DNA of 35,317 nucleotides from Saprospiraceae bacterium (GCA_020627785.1 JAHDGF010000012.1:1-35317); one strand, 5' to 3'; numbered from the stretch's first letter, positions 15,962 to 24,721 are shown. The notes: generated from the letters alone by a model not told the origin. Translations and numbers: made by a program.

Positions 15962-18916
15962 ATGTATAAGCAGCTCATTATAATAGCATTAACCTCATTT
16001 TCTGTCTTAGTTCAGGCTCAAAGTTATTTTCAGCAACAAGTGGACTATCAACTTGATGCGGAGTTGATCCCATCTGAGGAAAGGATAAAAGTCGCAGGAA
16101 ATTTAGTTTACACCAACAATTCTTCAACCAGCCTCAATGAAATTTATTTACACATTTGGGCAAATAGTTACAGCTCAGATGAATCTGCTTTTGCTGAGCA
16201 ACAAATAAGAATAGGTCAGACCAAATTTCACTTCAGAGACAACATTGAACCTTATGGTTATAGAAGCATCAATTTAAGACAAGGCGTAAGAGACTTAAGC
16301 TTTACCAACCACGATGGACATCCAGATGTTTTGAAAGTAAGTTTGGAAGATGCAATTGCTCCTGGGGAAAGTACAACAATAGACATGGACTTTGAATTAA
16401 AGGTCCCTCCCTTCTTTTCTAGAATGGGTACTCAGGATGGTTACTTTCAAGTCACTCAATGGTTTCCTAAACCCGCCGTTTTCGATAATAATGGATGGCA
16501 CCCGATGCCATATTTAGATTTAGGAGAGTTTTATTCTGAATTTGGCAAGTATCAGGTTGACATCACAGTACCTGAAAATTATCTAGTAGCTGCCACAGGA
16601 ATTTCGGACGAACCAAAACTGGCTGACAATGGAAAGAAAACTTATTCTTTCTCTGCGGAAAAGGTGCATGACTTTGCATGGTGTGCCTATGATAACTTTA
16701 AGACCAAGGAAGGGGAGGTTACTCTAAGTAATGGTCAAAAAGTTAAGCTTTATGTATATGAGGTAGATGAATATCAAACTTGGAGTAAATCCCTTGAATT
16801 CTTAGAAAGAGCCATTGTTTACTATTCAGAACAGGTTGGCCCATATCCCTATCCTCAAGCTACAGTTGTTCAGAGCCCAGGCGGTACAGGTGGAGGAATG
16901 GAATATCCGATGCTTACCACCATAGACACAGAAGATTCAGAACAAAGCGTGGACCATGTCATTGCGCATGAAGTTGGACATAACTGGTTTTATGGAATAC
17001 TGGCAACGAACGAAAGAACAGATGCTTGGATGGATGAAGGAATGAATTCGTTTTTCGATCATAAATATAATGATGAATACTATGACAGCGGAACCTACGA
17101 TTCTAGCTTACCAAAATTCTTTAGAGCAGATAGCACTCGTTCATTTTTAGAAAAGACGGTGGTATGGCAATGTAAAAGAGGAAGAAATCAAGCCTGTAGA
17201 ATTCACTCTAATGAGATGAATAGTCTGAACTATGGATTTGGCGCTTATGAGTATCCTGCATGGAGTTTCAAATACCTTGAAAATTATCTCGGCGAAGATC
17301 TTTTTGACAAGTGCATTAAAAGCTACTATGAAGAATGGAAATTTAAGCATCCACAGCCAGAAGATCTAAAGGAAGTATTTTATAGAGTGTCTGATAAAAA
17401 TCTAGATTGGTTTTTTGAAGATCTTTTGGGTGAGGCGGGATTTGTTGACCACAGCATTGGTAATATTACTGCAGAGAAAGTCAACATTAAAAACAATGGT
17501 CATCTCAACATTCCTGTCCGCTTAGATTTTAAGAAAGATGGAGCGTGGATTGGACATCAGTGGACAGATGTGATTGTTGATGAGGTGGAGATTCCACTTG
17601 AAATGCAAGACTTTGATGAAGTATATATTAATGGTGCTTCCCCATTTATGGATGTTAATCCTAGGAATAATCACAAGGGGATAAAAGGTCGCTCACCGGC
17701 CAAAAGTAAACTAAAACTTTTTGCTTCAATAGATGACCCTGAAAAAAAGGAAATTTACTGGCTTCCATCATTGACTTGGAATTACCATAGTAAAGCTATG
17801 TTGGGTCTGCATCTTTACAACTCAACTTTCCCTCAAAAAAAGACGCGATTGTATGGCCATGTTGGATATAGCATTGCTGAAAATAGTCTTTCATGGATTG
17901 GTAATGTAGAGCAGGATTTTATGATTAAAAATCCAAGATTTAGAAAACTGACCACCGGCATTAATCATAGAAAATTTACTAGAAGAAACACCTTAGGGTT
18001 AAGTCAAGCCGATGATAGTTTTTATTACAGGACATCCCCATTTTTGAAATTGTACTTTACCCCTGATTATAAAAACAGAAAGGATTCTTGGTTGACTTAT
18101 AGCTACACAAATCTTATATATCAATTTGCAAGTGACGTAATCTTGATCGATGAAACGGAGATCAATCATTTTCACGAGCTAAGTTACAACCTAGAGAAAA
18201 AGAGCGCATTAAAACCATATGACCTTGAAGTCAAAGCGATGTTCCATAGATACGATTCGCCAAATCCAGAATTAGGAGCAGATCAATTTTTAAGAATATC
18301 AAGCACTTTTAAAGGTGAATTAAAGTATAGTGAAAAAAGCGCATTCTCCTATCGATTTTTTGCAGGGTTTTTCCCGATCAATACCAATAGAGATGTTAGT
18401 AGTTTCAACAATGATTTAGCAAGAGGCTCATTGAATTTAAGCTACAACAGTTTTGCCGATGTAAGCTATAGTGATTATTGGCTTGGACGTGGAGTTCAAG
18501 ATCATTGGACAGAGAAACAATTTCTATATGAACAGGGGGGATTTAAAACTCCACTTATTTATAACAATGGAAATTTAGGTAAAAGTAACAATGCACTTTT
18601 TACCGCAAATTTCAAATCAGATATCCCGATACCGTTATTTAGGGTAATCCCCATTAAGCCTTATGCGGACTTTGGAATTTACTCAACGCCGATTCAATCG
18701 GGTCTTCCGGGAGCAGGTCAAGAATGGAACTTTGACTATGACGCTGGTTTTGCCTTGGAATTCTTGGATGGTGCTTTTGGAATTTATTTACCATTGATTC
18801 AATCCGAAGGAATAAGGCAAGTTTATGACGCAGAAGAGTATGTGCGACGGGTAAGTTTTCAATTTGATTTAAGAAAATTAAAACCTTGGGATCTTATAGA
18901 TCGTCTTGAAATGTGA
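15962..18916 (+). CDS. M1-family zinc metallopeptidase with probable C-terminal outer-membrane barrel
   Basis: This is a 984-residue exported peptidase with signal peptide ending VQAQ. The zinc site is complete: HEVGH at 336-340 and the third ligand Glu359 in WMDEG, i.e. HEXXH-X18-E. The substrate-binding loop reads GGGMEYP (about 310-316) instead of the GAMEN of classical aminopeptidases. The catalytic part ends near residue 600. The remaining ~385 residues contain many amphipathic strands separated by short turns (e.g. TRLYGHVGYSIAE, SWLTYSYTNLIYQ) and a strand VRRVSFQFDL close to the C-terminus, which reads like an outer-membrane barrel. The enzyme would then be fixed in the outer membrane. 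The cleaved substrates are unknown. A hairpin and an orphan terminator lie in its leader. Confidence 0.87.
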   Translation: MYKQLIIIALTSFSVLVQAQSYFQQQVDYQLDAELIPSEERIKVAGNLVYTNNSSTSLNEIYLHIWANSYSSDESAFAEQQIRIGQTKFHFRDNIEPYGYRSINLRQGVRDLSFTNHDGHPDVLKVSLEDAIAPGESTTIDMDFELKVPPFFSRMGTQDGYFQVTQWFPKPAVFDNNGWHPMPYLDLGEFYSEFGKYQVDITVPENYLVAATGISDEPKLADNGKKTYSFSAEKVHDFAWCAYDNFKTKEGEVTLSNGQKVKLYVYEVDEYQTWSKSLEFLERAIVYYSEQVGPYPYPQATVVQSPGGTGGGMEYPMLTTIDTEDSEQSVDHVIAHEVGHNWFYGILATNERTDAWMDEGMNSFFDHKYNDEYYDSGTYDSSLPKFFRADSTRSFLEKTVVWQCKRGRNQACRIHSNEMNSLNYGFGAYEYPAWSFKYLENYLGEDLFDKCIKSYYEEWKFKHPQPEDLKEVFYRVSDKNLDWFFEDLLGEAGFVDHSIGNITAEKVNIKNNGHLNIPVRLDFKKDGAWIGHQWTDVIVDEVEIPLEMQDFDEVYINGASPFMDVNPRNNHKGIKGRSPAKSKLKLFASIDDPEKKEIYWLPSLTWNYHSKAMLGLHLYNSTFPQKKTRLYGHVGYSIAENSLSWIGNVEQDFMIKNPRFRKLTTGINHRKFTRRNTLGLSQADDSFYYRTSPFLKLYFTPDYKNRKDSWLTYSYTNLIYQFASDVILIDETEINHFHELSYNLEKKSALKPYDLEVKAMFHRYDSPNPELGADQFLRISSTFKGELKYSEKSAFSYRFFAGFFPINTNRDVSSFNNDLARGSLNLSYNSFADVSYSDYWLGRGVQDHWTEKQFLYEQGGFKTPLIYNNGNLGKSNNALFTANFKSDIPIPLFRVIPIKPYADFGIYSTPIQSGLPGAGQEWNFDYDAGFALEFLDGAFGIYLPLIQSEGIRQVYDAEEYVRRVSFQFDLRKLKPWDLIDRLEM

Positions 18917-19044
18917 TATTTTTGATTTATCAATCATGAATTTATGGCCGATTGATGCTATTTAACGAATAATTAATAGCTTGCATTGATCCCGATTGAT
19001 AACAATGAGCGCCATTTATTCGTCAAAATTACAAACCAGTTACT

Positions 19045-20106
19045 ATGTATAAGTATATCATCAGTTGTTTATTAATCATTGGAAGCCTTTCGGCAAATGC
19101 ACAGGTAGAGAGTGAAGTTGGATTTCTTTATGTAAAAGCAGAATATTTACTAGAAACCCAAAGATATGATGAGGCCGTAACTGCCTTTACCGAGGTCATT
19201 AGAATGCAACAAGATTATGAGGATGCGCTTTTAAAAAGAGCTTCTGCTAAATATGCCATGGCCGCCTACAGAGGGGTCAAGGATGACGTCTTTAATTCTA
19301 TAAAATTGAAAGGATTGAGTTATGAGGCGGCTCGTCTTCTTGGATTATCAGAATACAGGCAAAGAAATTATCAAGCAGCCATTAATTCATTAAGTATGGC
19401 GGCTTGTGGATCGAGCGATCAGGATGTATTTTATGCTTTAGGAGAATGTTATCTAGCAATAGAAGAATTTGCGAGTGCCTGCGGTAGCTGGAACGAAGCG
19501 GCAAGATTAGGTTCTAACAAAGCTCAATTACAAGCAAATAAGTATTGTGGAGATGTTGTTTCTACAAAGCCAAACTCAGGCCCTAGACCTAGACCTAACG
19601 GCGGGAAACCAACAACTGAGAAACCAAGCTCTGGAAAGCCTATTGACAATTCATCAACTGGGACTTCAGGTGGTGTTGTTAAGCCCGACTTAAGCAAGCC
19701 CGGCACTAAGCCTTCAACCAATAGACCAGGCTCTGGTGAAGTACTGACTGAAACAGACGAGGTTGTGGTCGTTGAAGAACCAAAAATGCCATTTGACGAT
19801 TCTGTCAATGAAATATATGTGGATGAAGATTTGACACTCATTATGAAGAATGGGATTGGAGCAAGAGAAGTTCTCAAGCAGCCTAACATCCTAATTTTGG
19901 CTGAAGACAGTGGTTCTGTGGCAATTGATGTAGTTATTAATGAAAGAGGGAGAGTGGAAGATGCTAGTTTTAACCCGACCGGTTCAACCATGGACACCAG
20001 ATCAATCGTTTCCCTAGCGACCAGAAAGGCCGGTGAATTCTGGTTTGAAAAGTCTGATTGGGATAAAATGGAGGGAACCATCGTATTTAAGATCTCCGGT
20101 AGATAA
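19045..20106 (+). CDS. TPR protein with Pro/Gly-rich linker and TonB-C-like domain
   Basis: This 353-residue exported protein has a signal peptide ending SANAQ, about four TPR-like helical pairs (YDEAVTAFTEVIRMQQDYED, YQAAINSLSMAACG, ACGSWNEAARLG) and a linker around 175-235 rich in Pro, Gly, Lys and Ser. The C-terminal domain contains GSVAIDVVINERGRVEDASF and EGTIVFKIS. This resembles the C-terminal fold of TonB-like energy transducers, where a strand-turn of that form is typical. Unlike TonB it has a cleavable signal and no evident inner-membrane anchor. It may link periplasmic complexes; the partner is unknown. It is 128 nt downstream of the M1 peptidase. Confidence 0.7.
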   Translation: MYKYIISCLLIIGSLSANAQVESEVGFLYVKAEYLLETQRYDEAVTAFTEVIRMQQDYEDALLKRASAKYAMAAYRGVKDDVFNSIKLKGLSYEAARLLGLSEYRQRNYQAAINSLSMAACGSSDQDVFYALGECYLAIEEFASACGSWNEAARLGSNKAQLQANKYCGDVVSTKPNSGPRPRPNGGKPTTEKPSSGKPIDNSSTGTSGGVVKPDLSKPGTKPSTNRPGSGEVLTETDEVVVVEEPKMPFDDSVNEIYVDEDLTLIMKNGIGAREVLKQPNILILAEDSGSVAIDVVINERGRVEDASFNPTGSTMDTRSIVSLATRKAGEFWFEKSDWDKMEGTIVFKISGR

Positions 20107-20144
20107 TATCTGTTAAAATATTAGCGACCTACGTAACATATTAC

Positions 20145-20152
20145 TATTTTTG
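20145..20152 (+). promoter_or_regulatory. -7 box that would give a leaderless mRNA
   Basis: TATTTTTG matches TAnnTTTG and ends 5 nt before the ATG at 20158. Transcription normally begins about 5-8 nt after this box, so the mRNA would begin at or next to the start codon. The -33 element is weak (TTAG at 20121-20124). Confidence 0.4.
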
Positions 20153-20157
20153 CTAAT

Positions 20158-20601
20158 ATGAATAAGGTCTTATTTATCGGTACGTACGATAGTTATCGTT
20201 CGAAATTTGCCGCGCTATACTTTAACAGTGTGTGTAAAGCTGCTAATCTTAGATCAAGAGCATTTTCTGTAGGCTTTGAAATAAGTCCCAATAAACGAAG
20301 AATGCAAGCCAATCCAGCCTTAGACTATCTCGGATATCTAGGTATTTTAACAGAAACGGATGAGCTTAGACCGACTGCCATTAATGAAGTTTATCTAGAA
20401 TCCTGCAACCGCAGAATTTGCATGAACATGGAAGAACATTTAACCATGATGCGCAAAAGATTCCCAACGTATGTCCGTCATTGTGATTACTGGCATTTTA
20501 GACATGATGATCACAATACACTAATCAACTCCTTGCCTCTGATTCAAAAAGAAGTGGATCATCTCATTGCAAGTCTGAAGGTTGAGGGAGCTGGCGTTTA
20601 G
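20158..20601 (+). CDS. Low-molecular-weight tyrosine phosphatase homologue lacking the catalytic cysteine
   Basis: This 147-residue cytoplasmic protein follows the LMW-PTP/arsenate-reductase fold. The N-terminal strand and P-loop read VLFIGTYDSYRSKFAALYFN, aligning with the family pattern VLFVCxGNxCRSPxAE. The Arg-Ser pair (Arg14, Ser15) and a late loop region (HCDYWHFRHDDHN) are kept. Both family cysteines are gone: the nucleophile position is Gly8 (GGT, one base from TGT) and the second is Tyr13. The late loop also lacks the usual DP motif carrying the general acid. The reading frame is intact, so this is a probable pseudo-enzyme, perhaps binding phosphate or a phosphoprotein, rather than a decayed gene. 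An alternative is a distant family that merely shares the fold. Confidence 0.72.
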   Translation: MNKVLFIGTYDSYRSKFAALYFNSVCKAANLRSRAFSVGFEISPNKRRMQANPALDYLGYLGILTETDELRPTAINEVYLESCNRRICMNMEEHLTMMRKRFPTYVRHCDYWHFRHDDHNTLINSLPLIQKEVDHLIASLKVEGAGV

Positions 20602-20695
20602 TTTAGCCAAAGGTTATAATAATTTATACAAGGCAATTACTAATTTTACAGAACGTTTCTTTTAGGAACGTCTTCACTTCGTTGAAAAAAATCAC

Positions 20696-21472
20696 ATGTC
20701 GAAAGAATTAAAAATTTTAGTTACCAATGATGACGGAATTACAGCTCCTGGAATCAAAGCATTGATCGAAGTTGCTCGAGAATTTGGCGAAGTATTGGTT
20801 GTTTCTCCAGATAGTCCTCAGTCAGGACAAGGACATGCCATTACCATATATAAACCGCTAAGATTGAAGAAGGTGAACCTCTTTGATGGGATTGAGGCTT
20901 ATCAGTGTTCAGGAACTCCTGTTGACTGCGTAAAACTTGCTAAGAATGTTCTTTTAAATGATGTGAAGCCTGACCTATGTGTGTCGGGAATAAATCACGG
21001 ATCTAATTCTGGAATAAACATCATCTACTCTGGAACAATGAGTGCAGCGATGGAAGCCAGTATTGAAGGCATTCCATCCATTGGTTTTTCTTTATATGAC
21101 TTTTCTTTAGATGCTGATTTTACTGCCTCTAAATATTATGCGCAGAAGATCATCAAGCAGGTATTAGAACAAAAGATGAAAAACACCAATTTGTTGAATG
21201 TAAACATCCCAGCGGGTGGATTAGCTGATGTGAAAGGAATAAAGGTATGTGAGCAGGCGGAAGCCCTTTGGGTGGAAGATTATAAAGAAGCCACTGACCC
21301 TAGAGGTGGCAAGTATTATTGGTTGGCTGGTAAATTTGAAAATAGAGATCCAGAAAACAAAAACTCAGATGTATATGCCAATAACAATGGCTATGTATCA
21401 GTGGTACCAAGCTGGCATAACTTAACCAAAGCCGACGCCATTGATTCTTTAAAATATCTTGAAAATATATGA
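20696..21472 (+). CDS. surE: 5'/3'-nucleotidase SurE
   Basis: This 258-residue metal-dependent nucleoside-monophosphate phosphatase has the family opening KILVTNDDGITAPGI with the metal-binding Asp pair. Other conserved blocks are VVSPDSPQSGQGHAIT, YQCSGTPVDCVKLA and SGINHGSNSGINIIYSGTMSAAMEA. Length fits the family (about 250). The stop overlaps the start of the next small membrane-protein gene by 4 nt (ATGA), and lpxB follows. The surE-lpxB neighbourhood recurs in Bacteroidota (recollection, not checked here). Confidence 0.95.
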   Translation: MSKELKILVTNDDGITAPGIKALIEVAREFGEVLVVSPDSPQSGQGHAITIYKPLRLKKVNLFDGIEAYQCSGTPVDCVKLAKNVLLNDVKPDLCVSGINHGSNSGINIIYSGTMSAAMEASIEGIPSIGFSLYDFSLDADFTASKYYAQKIIKQVLEQKMKNTNLLNVNIPAGGLADVKGIKVCEQAEALWVEDYKEATDPRGGKYYWLAGKFENRDPENKNSDVYANNNGYVSVVPSWHNLTKADAIDSLKYLENI

Positions 21473-21792
21473 GACAGCATCGATTCAATAATATTATGAT
21501 TGGCATTCTTTTGGGAGCCGTTTATCCTATTCTTGCCTTTGTTGTCATAGAACAATTATTTGTTTGGCTAGCTGCAGCTGACTTGGTGGCTGATATAAGC
21601 AATGATGGTGTTGGAGATGCAAGGCGAGAAAGGACTACTTATCTATTTTCTTTAGTTGCAGCAATTATTCCATTGCAGATATTAAGTAATAGACGATGGG
21701 GAGAGACGATTAGAGGATTTATGCTTCCAATGTTTATTTATATAGCAGCTTGGATCTGGAAATATGGATCTTACCTTATGGCTCACTTTTAA
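21469..21792 (+). CDS. Small membrane protein between surE and lpxB
   Basis: This 107-residue protein has three likely membrane segments: around 10-36 (GILLGAVYPILAFVVIEQLFVW), 59-72 (LFSLVAAIIPLQIL) and 82-102 (GFMLPMFIYIAAWIWKYG). Between the first two is a polar acidic loop (DISNDGVGDARRERT). I do not recognise a family. It overlaps surE by 4 nt and precedes lpxB by 41 nt, so it is translated from the same mRNA. A role near lipid A synthesis is inferred from position only. Confidence 0.75.
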   Translation: MRQHRFNNIMIGILLGAVYPILAFVVIEQLFVWLAAADLVADISNDGVGDARRERTTYLFSLVAAIIPLQILSNRRWGETIRGFMLPMFIYIAAWIWKYGSYLMAHF

Positions 21793-21833
21793 CTTGACAC
21801 AATCAATATTTTGACGACCACCAAATTCCAAAC

Positions 21834-22922
21834 TTGCGTTACTACATAATTGCCGGAGAAGCATCGGGCGATATCTATGGTGCCGAACTTATGGCTGCCA
21901 TTAAGCAGCAGGATGCTCAAGCAGAGATTCGATTTTGGGGAGGTGATTTAATGAAACAGCACAGCGATCTGCAGGCGATGGATTATCGCAAAACTGCATT
22001 CATGGGTTTCTGGGAAGTCATCAAAAACATCGGGACAATCCGTCAGCTATTTAGTTACGCAAAAAAGGACATCAAAGAATTCAAGCCTGATCGGATGATC
22101 TACATAGACTACCCTGGCTTTAATTTGCGGATGGCAGATTGGACTGCAGCTCAGGGTATTCACAACTCCTATTTTGTCGCGCCACAACTCTGGGCTTGGA
22201 AAAAAAATAGATATAAAAAAATCAAACGGGTGGTTGACCAACTCTTTGTTATCCTACCCTTTGAAAAAGAATTTTATGCAGAGCTAGGAATCAAGGCACA
22301 ATACAATGGGCATCCATTAGAAGCGATGATTGAAGCCAAAGAGGAAAAAGGCATTGATCCCCTCAACCTAAGCATCGGGATATTGCCTGGAAGTCGTCAA
22401 CAAGAATTGGAAAAACATTTACCAATTTTTAAAGAATATATTCTAGCTCATCCAAACATTCAATTTAAAATTGGATTGGCTCCTCAAGTGAGTCAAGCTC
22501 AAATCTTAGCACTACTAGGAACGCATCCCGATAATCTCAGCTTCCAGACCGACACAAAAAAAATGATCCAAAATGTTGATCTTGCCATTGTCAAAAGTGG
22601 AACTTCTACCTTAGAAACAGCATTGATCGGCACGCCGCAAATTGTGATTTATAAAACTTCGAAGCTTTCATACTTGATTGGTAAACGATTGATTAATCTG
22701 AAGTTTATATCTCTGGTCAATTTAATCTCAAACAAAGAGATCGTGAAAGAACTGATCCAAGATGAATTCACCGTCAAAAATCTTGAAATCGAAATTGATC
22801 GTTTGCTTAAACCAGAACGATTGAATTTTATCAAAAAGTCTTATCAAGATTTGCGTAAGCAGCTAAAGGGAGGAAAAGTTTTCGATTTGGTTTCAGATCA
22901 AATCATTAAAGCTAAACCATAA
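21834..22922 (+). CDS. lpxB: Lipid-A-disaccharide synthase
   Basis: This 362-residue GT19 enzyme condenses UDP-2,3-diacylglucosamine with lipid X to make the lipid A disaccharide at the inner membrane. Family motifs include YYIIAGEASGDIYGAEL at the N-terminus, YIDYPGFNLRMA, SYFVAPQLWAWKKNR, GILPGSRQQELEKHLP and KSGTSTLETALIGTPQIVIY. The start codon is TTG at 21834: it gives exactly the expected N-terminus, and no in-frame ATG exists between it and the upstream stop at 21795. It is third in the surE unit. Confidence 0.95.
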   Translation: MRYYIIAGEASGDIYGAELMAAIKQQDAQAEIRFWGGDLMKQHSDLQAMDYRKTAFMGFWEVIKNIGTIRQLFSYAKKDIKEFKPDRMIYIDYPGFNLRMADWTAAQGIHNSYFVAPQLWAWKKNRYKKIKRVVDQLFVILPFEKEFYAELGIKAQYNGHPLEAMIEAKEEKGIDPLNLSIGILPGSRQQELEKHLPIFKEYILAHPNIQFKIGLAPQVSQAQILALLGTHPDNLSFQTDTKKMIQNVDLAIVKSGTSTLETALIGTPQIVIYKTSKLSYLIGKRLINLKFISLVNLISNKEIVKELIQDEFTVKNLEIEIDRLLKPERLNFIKKSYQDLRKQLKGGKVFDLVSDQIIKAKP

Positions 22923-23002
22923 TTTCAGTAGAGATGGCTTAAGAGGCTTCGCTAATTCTACTTTTATTGATTACTTTAGTCATAGCCAAAACTATCCTAC
23001 TT

Positions 23003-24721
23003 ATGAAAAATCTTTGGGTTCTCATCTTCTTTCTGTCATTCCAATTAAGTTTCAGTCAAGATAATATTCGCACGACCAAATCAATTACTACAGAATATCT
23101 GAAAGGTAATTATAATACCGTTGCTAAAGGAATTACTACTCCAAGTGAAATTGCTGAGGTTTTAGTGAACGAAATGAATACAGATTCACTTTTCAACTAT
23201 CTGGCTGTCTTAGAAACTTTTGAGACTCGTAATACTGGCTCAGATACTTTAAGTGCGACAAGAGGAATTGGTGCTGCACGAGTTTGGATTTACGATAAGT
23301 TGGAAGAGTTTAATATCCAAGGTGGTATTAATTCAGTCGTTGATTACTTGGAATTTGATCAAAACATCTGTGGTATGGGACACCACAAAAATGTATTGAT
23401 GGTTCACCCTGGCGAAATTCCTGATGCAGGAGTTGTCGTACTTGAAGCACATATGGATTCACGTTGTGAAGAACGCTGTGATGTAGATTGCCTTGCCGCA
23501 GGAATTGAAGACAATGGATCTGGGGTGGCCTTGGTTTTAGAGCTTGCTCGGGTAATGACCAAACTTAGATTTGAAAAGACTTTGGTATTTATGTTAACGA
23601 CAGGCGAAGAGCAAGGATTAATGGGTGCAACGGCCATGGCCCAATTCTGTATTGATGAAAATATTGATGTAAAAGCGGTGCTCAACAATGATGTTATCGG
23701 AGGAATTATATGTGGAGAAACGGCTTCACCGCCTGGCTGTCCTGGACCAGGCCATGTAGATAGTACACAGGTCCGACTGTTTTCCAACGGGAGTACCTTA
23801 TCTCCTCATAAAGGCTTGGCTAGATTCTCTAAGCTTCAATACACAGAAGAGCTTCTTCCCTTAATAGAAACACCAATGCTCATAAGCATTATGTCTGCGG
23901 AAGATAGAACAGGAAGAGGTGGTGATCACATTCCATTTAGAGAAAGGGGATTCCCTTCGATAAGGTATACTTCAGCCAATGAAAATGGAGATGCTGGCAT
24001 AGATGAAGAGTACGTTGATCATCAGCATAGTACCAGAGATATTTTGGGACTTGATACAGATGATGATGGCATCTTGGATAGCTTATTTGTTGATGTAAAT
24101 TATCTCAAACGAAATGCTTGTATTAATGGTATTACAGCAGGAGTTGTTGCCATAAATCCTGAAGCTCCTGAAATTGAGATGGATCAGGTCGGTGATTATG
24201 TCCGCATAAGAATTATTAGTGATGATCCTTTCATGCATTACAAGATTGGGGTGCGAGGTCAAGGAAATGATTTTGATAGTTTGTATACGATCATAGATAC
24301 TAAGGAGTTGATTGTTCCGGCACCCGAGCCCAATACATTCTTTATTGTGAGTGCCTGTGTTGTAAATAATGTTGGTGCTGAAAGCTGTTTTTCCGAAGAG
24401 GAATTTGTTTTAATCTCGAAGACTGAGGAAGTTCAAATAGAAAGACAACGCAAGGTACACTTAATGCAAAATAGACCAAACCCATTTGATGAGGCGACAA
24501 CGATCGGCTGGCATGTAGATGGCCATATTGATTATGATAAAGCCGAGATAATTATCAGCGACCAATCAGGAAAACGTTTGAGTTCGAAAGAAATCGAATT
24601 AAATGATGGTTTTAATGAGTGGGTATTTAGACATGGCTGGGGAACGCAAGGAATGTATTTTTACTCCTTGTTTATTGATGGGCAATTGATTGAGACGAAA
24701 TCGATGATCTTTGCTTACTAG
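23003..24721 (+). CDS. M28-family zinc peptidase with T9SS type A sorting domain
   Basis: This is a 572-residue secreted peptidase. The ATG at 23003 (MKNLWVLIFF) gives a standard signal peptide ending SFSQ; an upstream in-frame ATG at 22967 adds 12 residues and is unlikely. The two-zinc site is recognisable: His in EAHMDS, Asp in GIEDNGSG, the Glu-Glu pair in TTGEEQG, Asp in LNNDVIGG and His in GGDHIPF. Between the first two ligands lies an unusual loop with three cysteines (RCEERCDVDC). A beta-rich region follows, and the C-terminus (QNRPNPFDEATTIGW to SMIFAY) is a T9SS type A signal. It should be an extracellular aminopeptidase or carboxypeptidase. It stands alone after lpxB. Confidence 0.9.
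   Translation: MKNLWVLIFFLSFQLSFSQDNIRTTKSITTEYLKGNYNTVAKGITTPSEIAEVLVNEMNTDSLFNYLAVLETFETRNTGSDTLSATRGIGAARVWIYDKLEEFNIQGGINSVVDYLEFDQNICGMGHHKNVLMVHPGEIPDAGVVVLEAHMDSRCEERCDVDCLAAGIEDNGSGVALVLELARVMTKLRFEKTLVFMLTTGEEQGLMGATAMAQFCIDENIDVKAVLNNDVIGGIICGETASPPGCPGPGHVDSTQVRLFSNGSTLSPHKGLARFSKLQYTEELLPLIETPMLISIMSAEDRTGRGGDHIPFRERGFPSIRYTSANENGDAGIDEEYVDHQHSTRDILGLDTDDDGILDSLFVDVNYLKRNACINGITAGVVAINPEAPEIEMDQVGDYVRIRIISDDPFMHYKIGVRGQGNDFDSLYTIIDTKELIVPAPEPNTFFIVSACVVNNVGAESCFSEEEFVLISKTEEVQIERQRKVHLMQNRPNPFDEATTIGWHVDGHIDYDKAEIIISDQSGKRLSSKEIELNDGFNEWVFRHGWGTQGMYFYSLFIDGQLIETKSMIFAY

Noticed and set aside
19524..20081. 185-codon open frame on the minus strand opposite the TPR/TonB-C gene
   Set aside because: It mirrors the Pro/Gly/Ser-rich linker of the plus-strand gene. 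The low-complexity composition explains the absence of stops, and the plus-strand product has recognisable domains.
20640..20680. Direct GAACGT repeats and a bulged hairpin before surE
   Set aside because: The stem needs a bulge and has no T-run; short repeats of this size occur by chance.
22927..22962. Possible terminator after lpxB (AGTAGA / TCTACT arms)
   Set aside because: The stem is only 6 bp around a 24-nt loop and the following tract (TTTATT) is short, so it is not convincing.
23404..23787. 127-codon minus-strand frame within the M28 peptidase gene
   Set aside because: The plus strand encodes the zinc-ligand motifs here, and the antisense product has no recognisable features.
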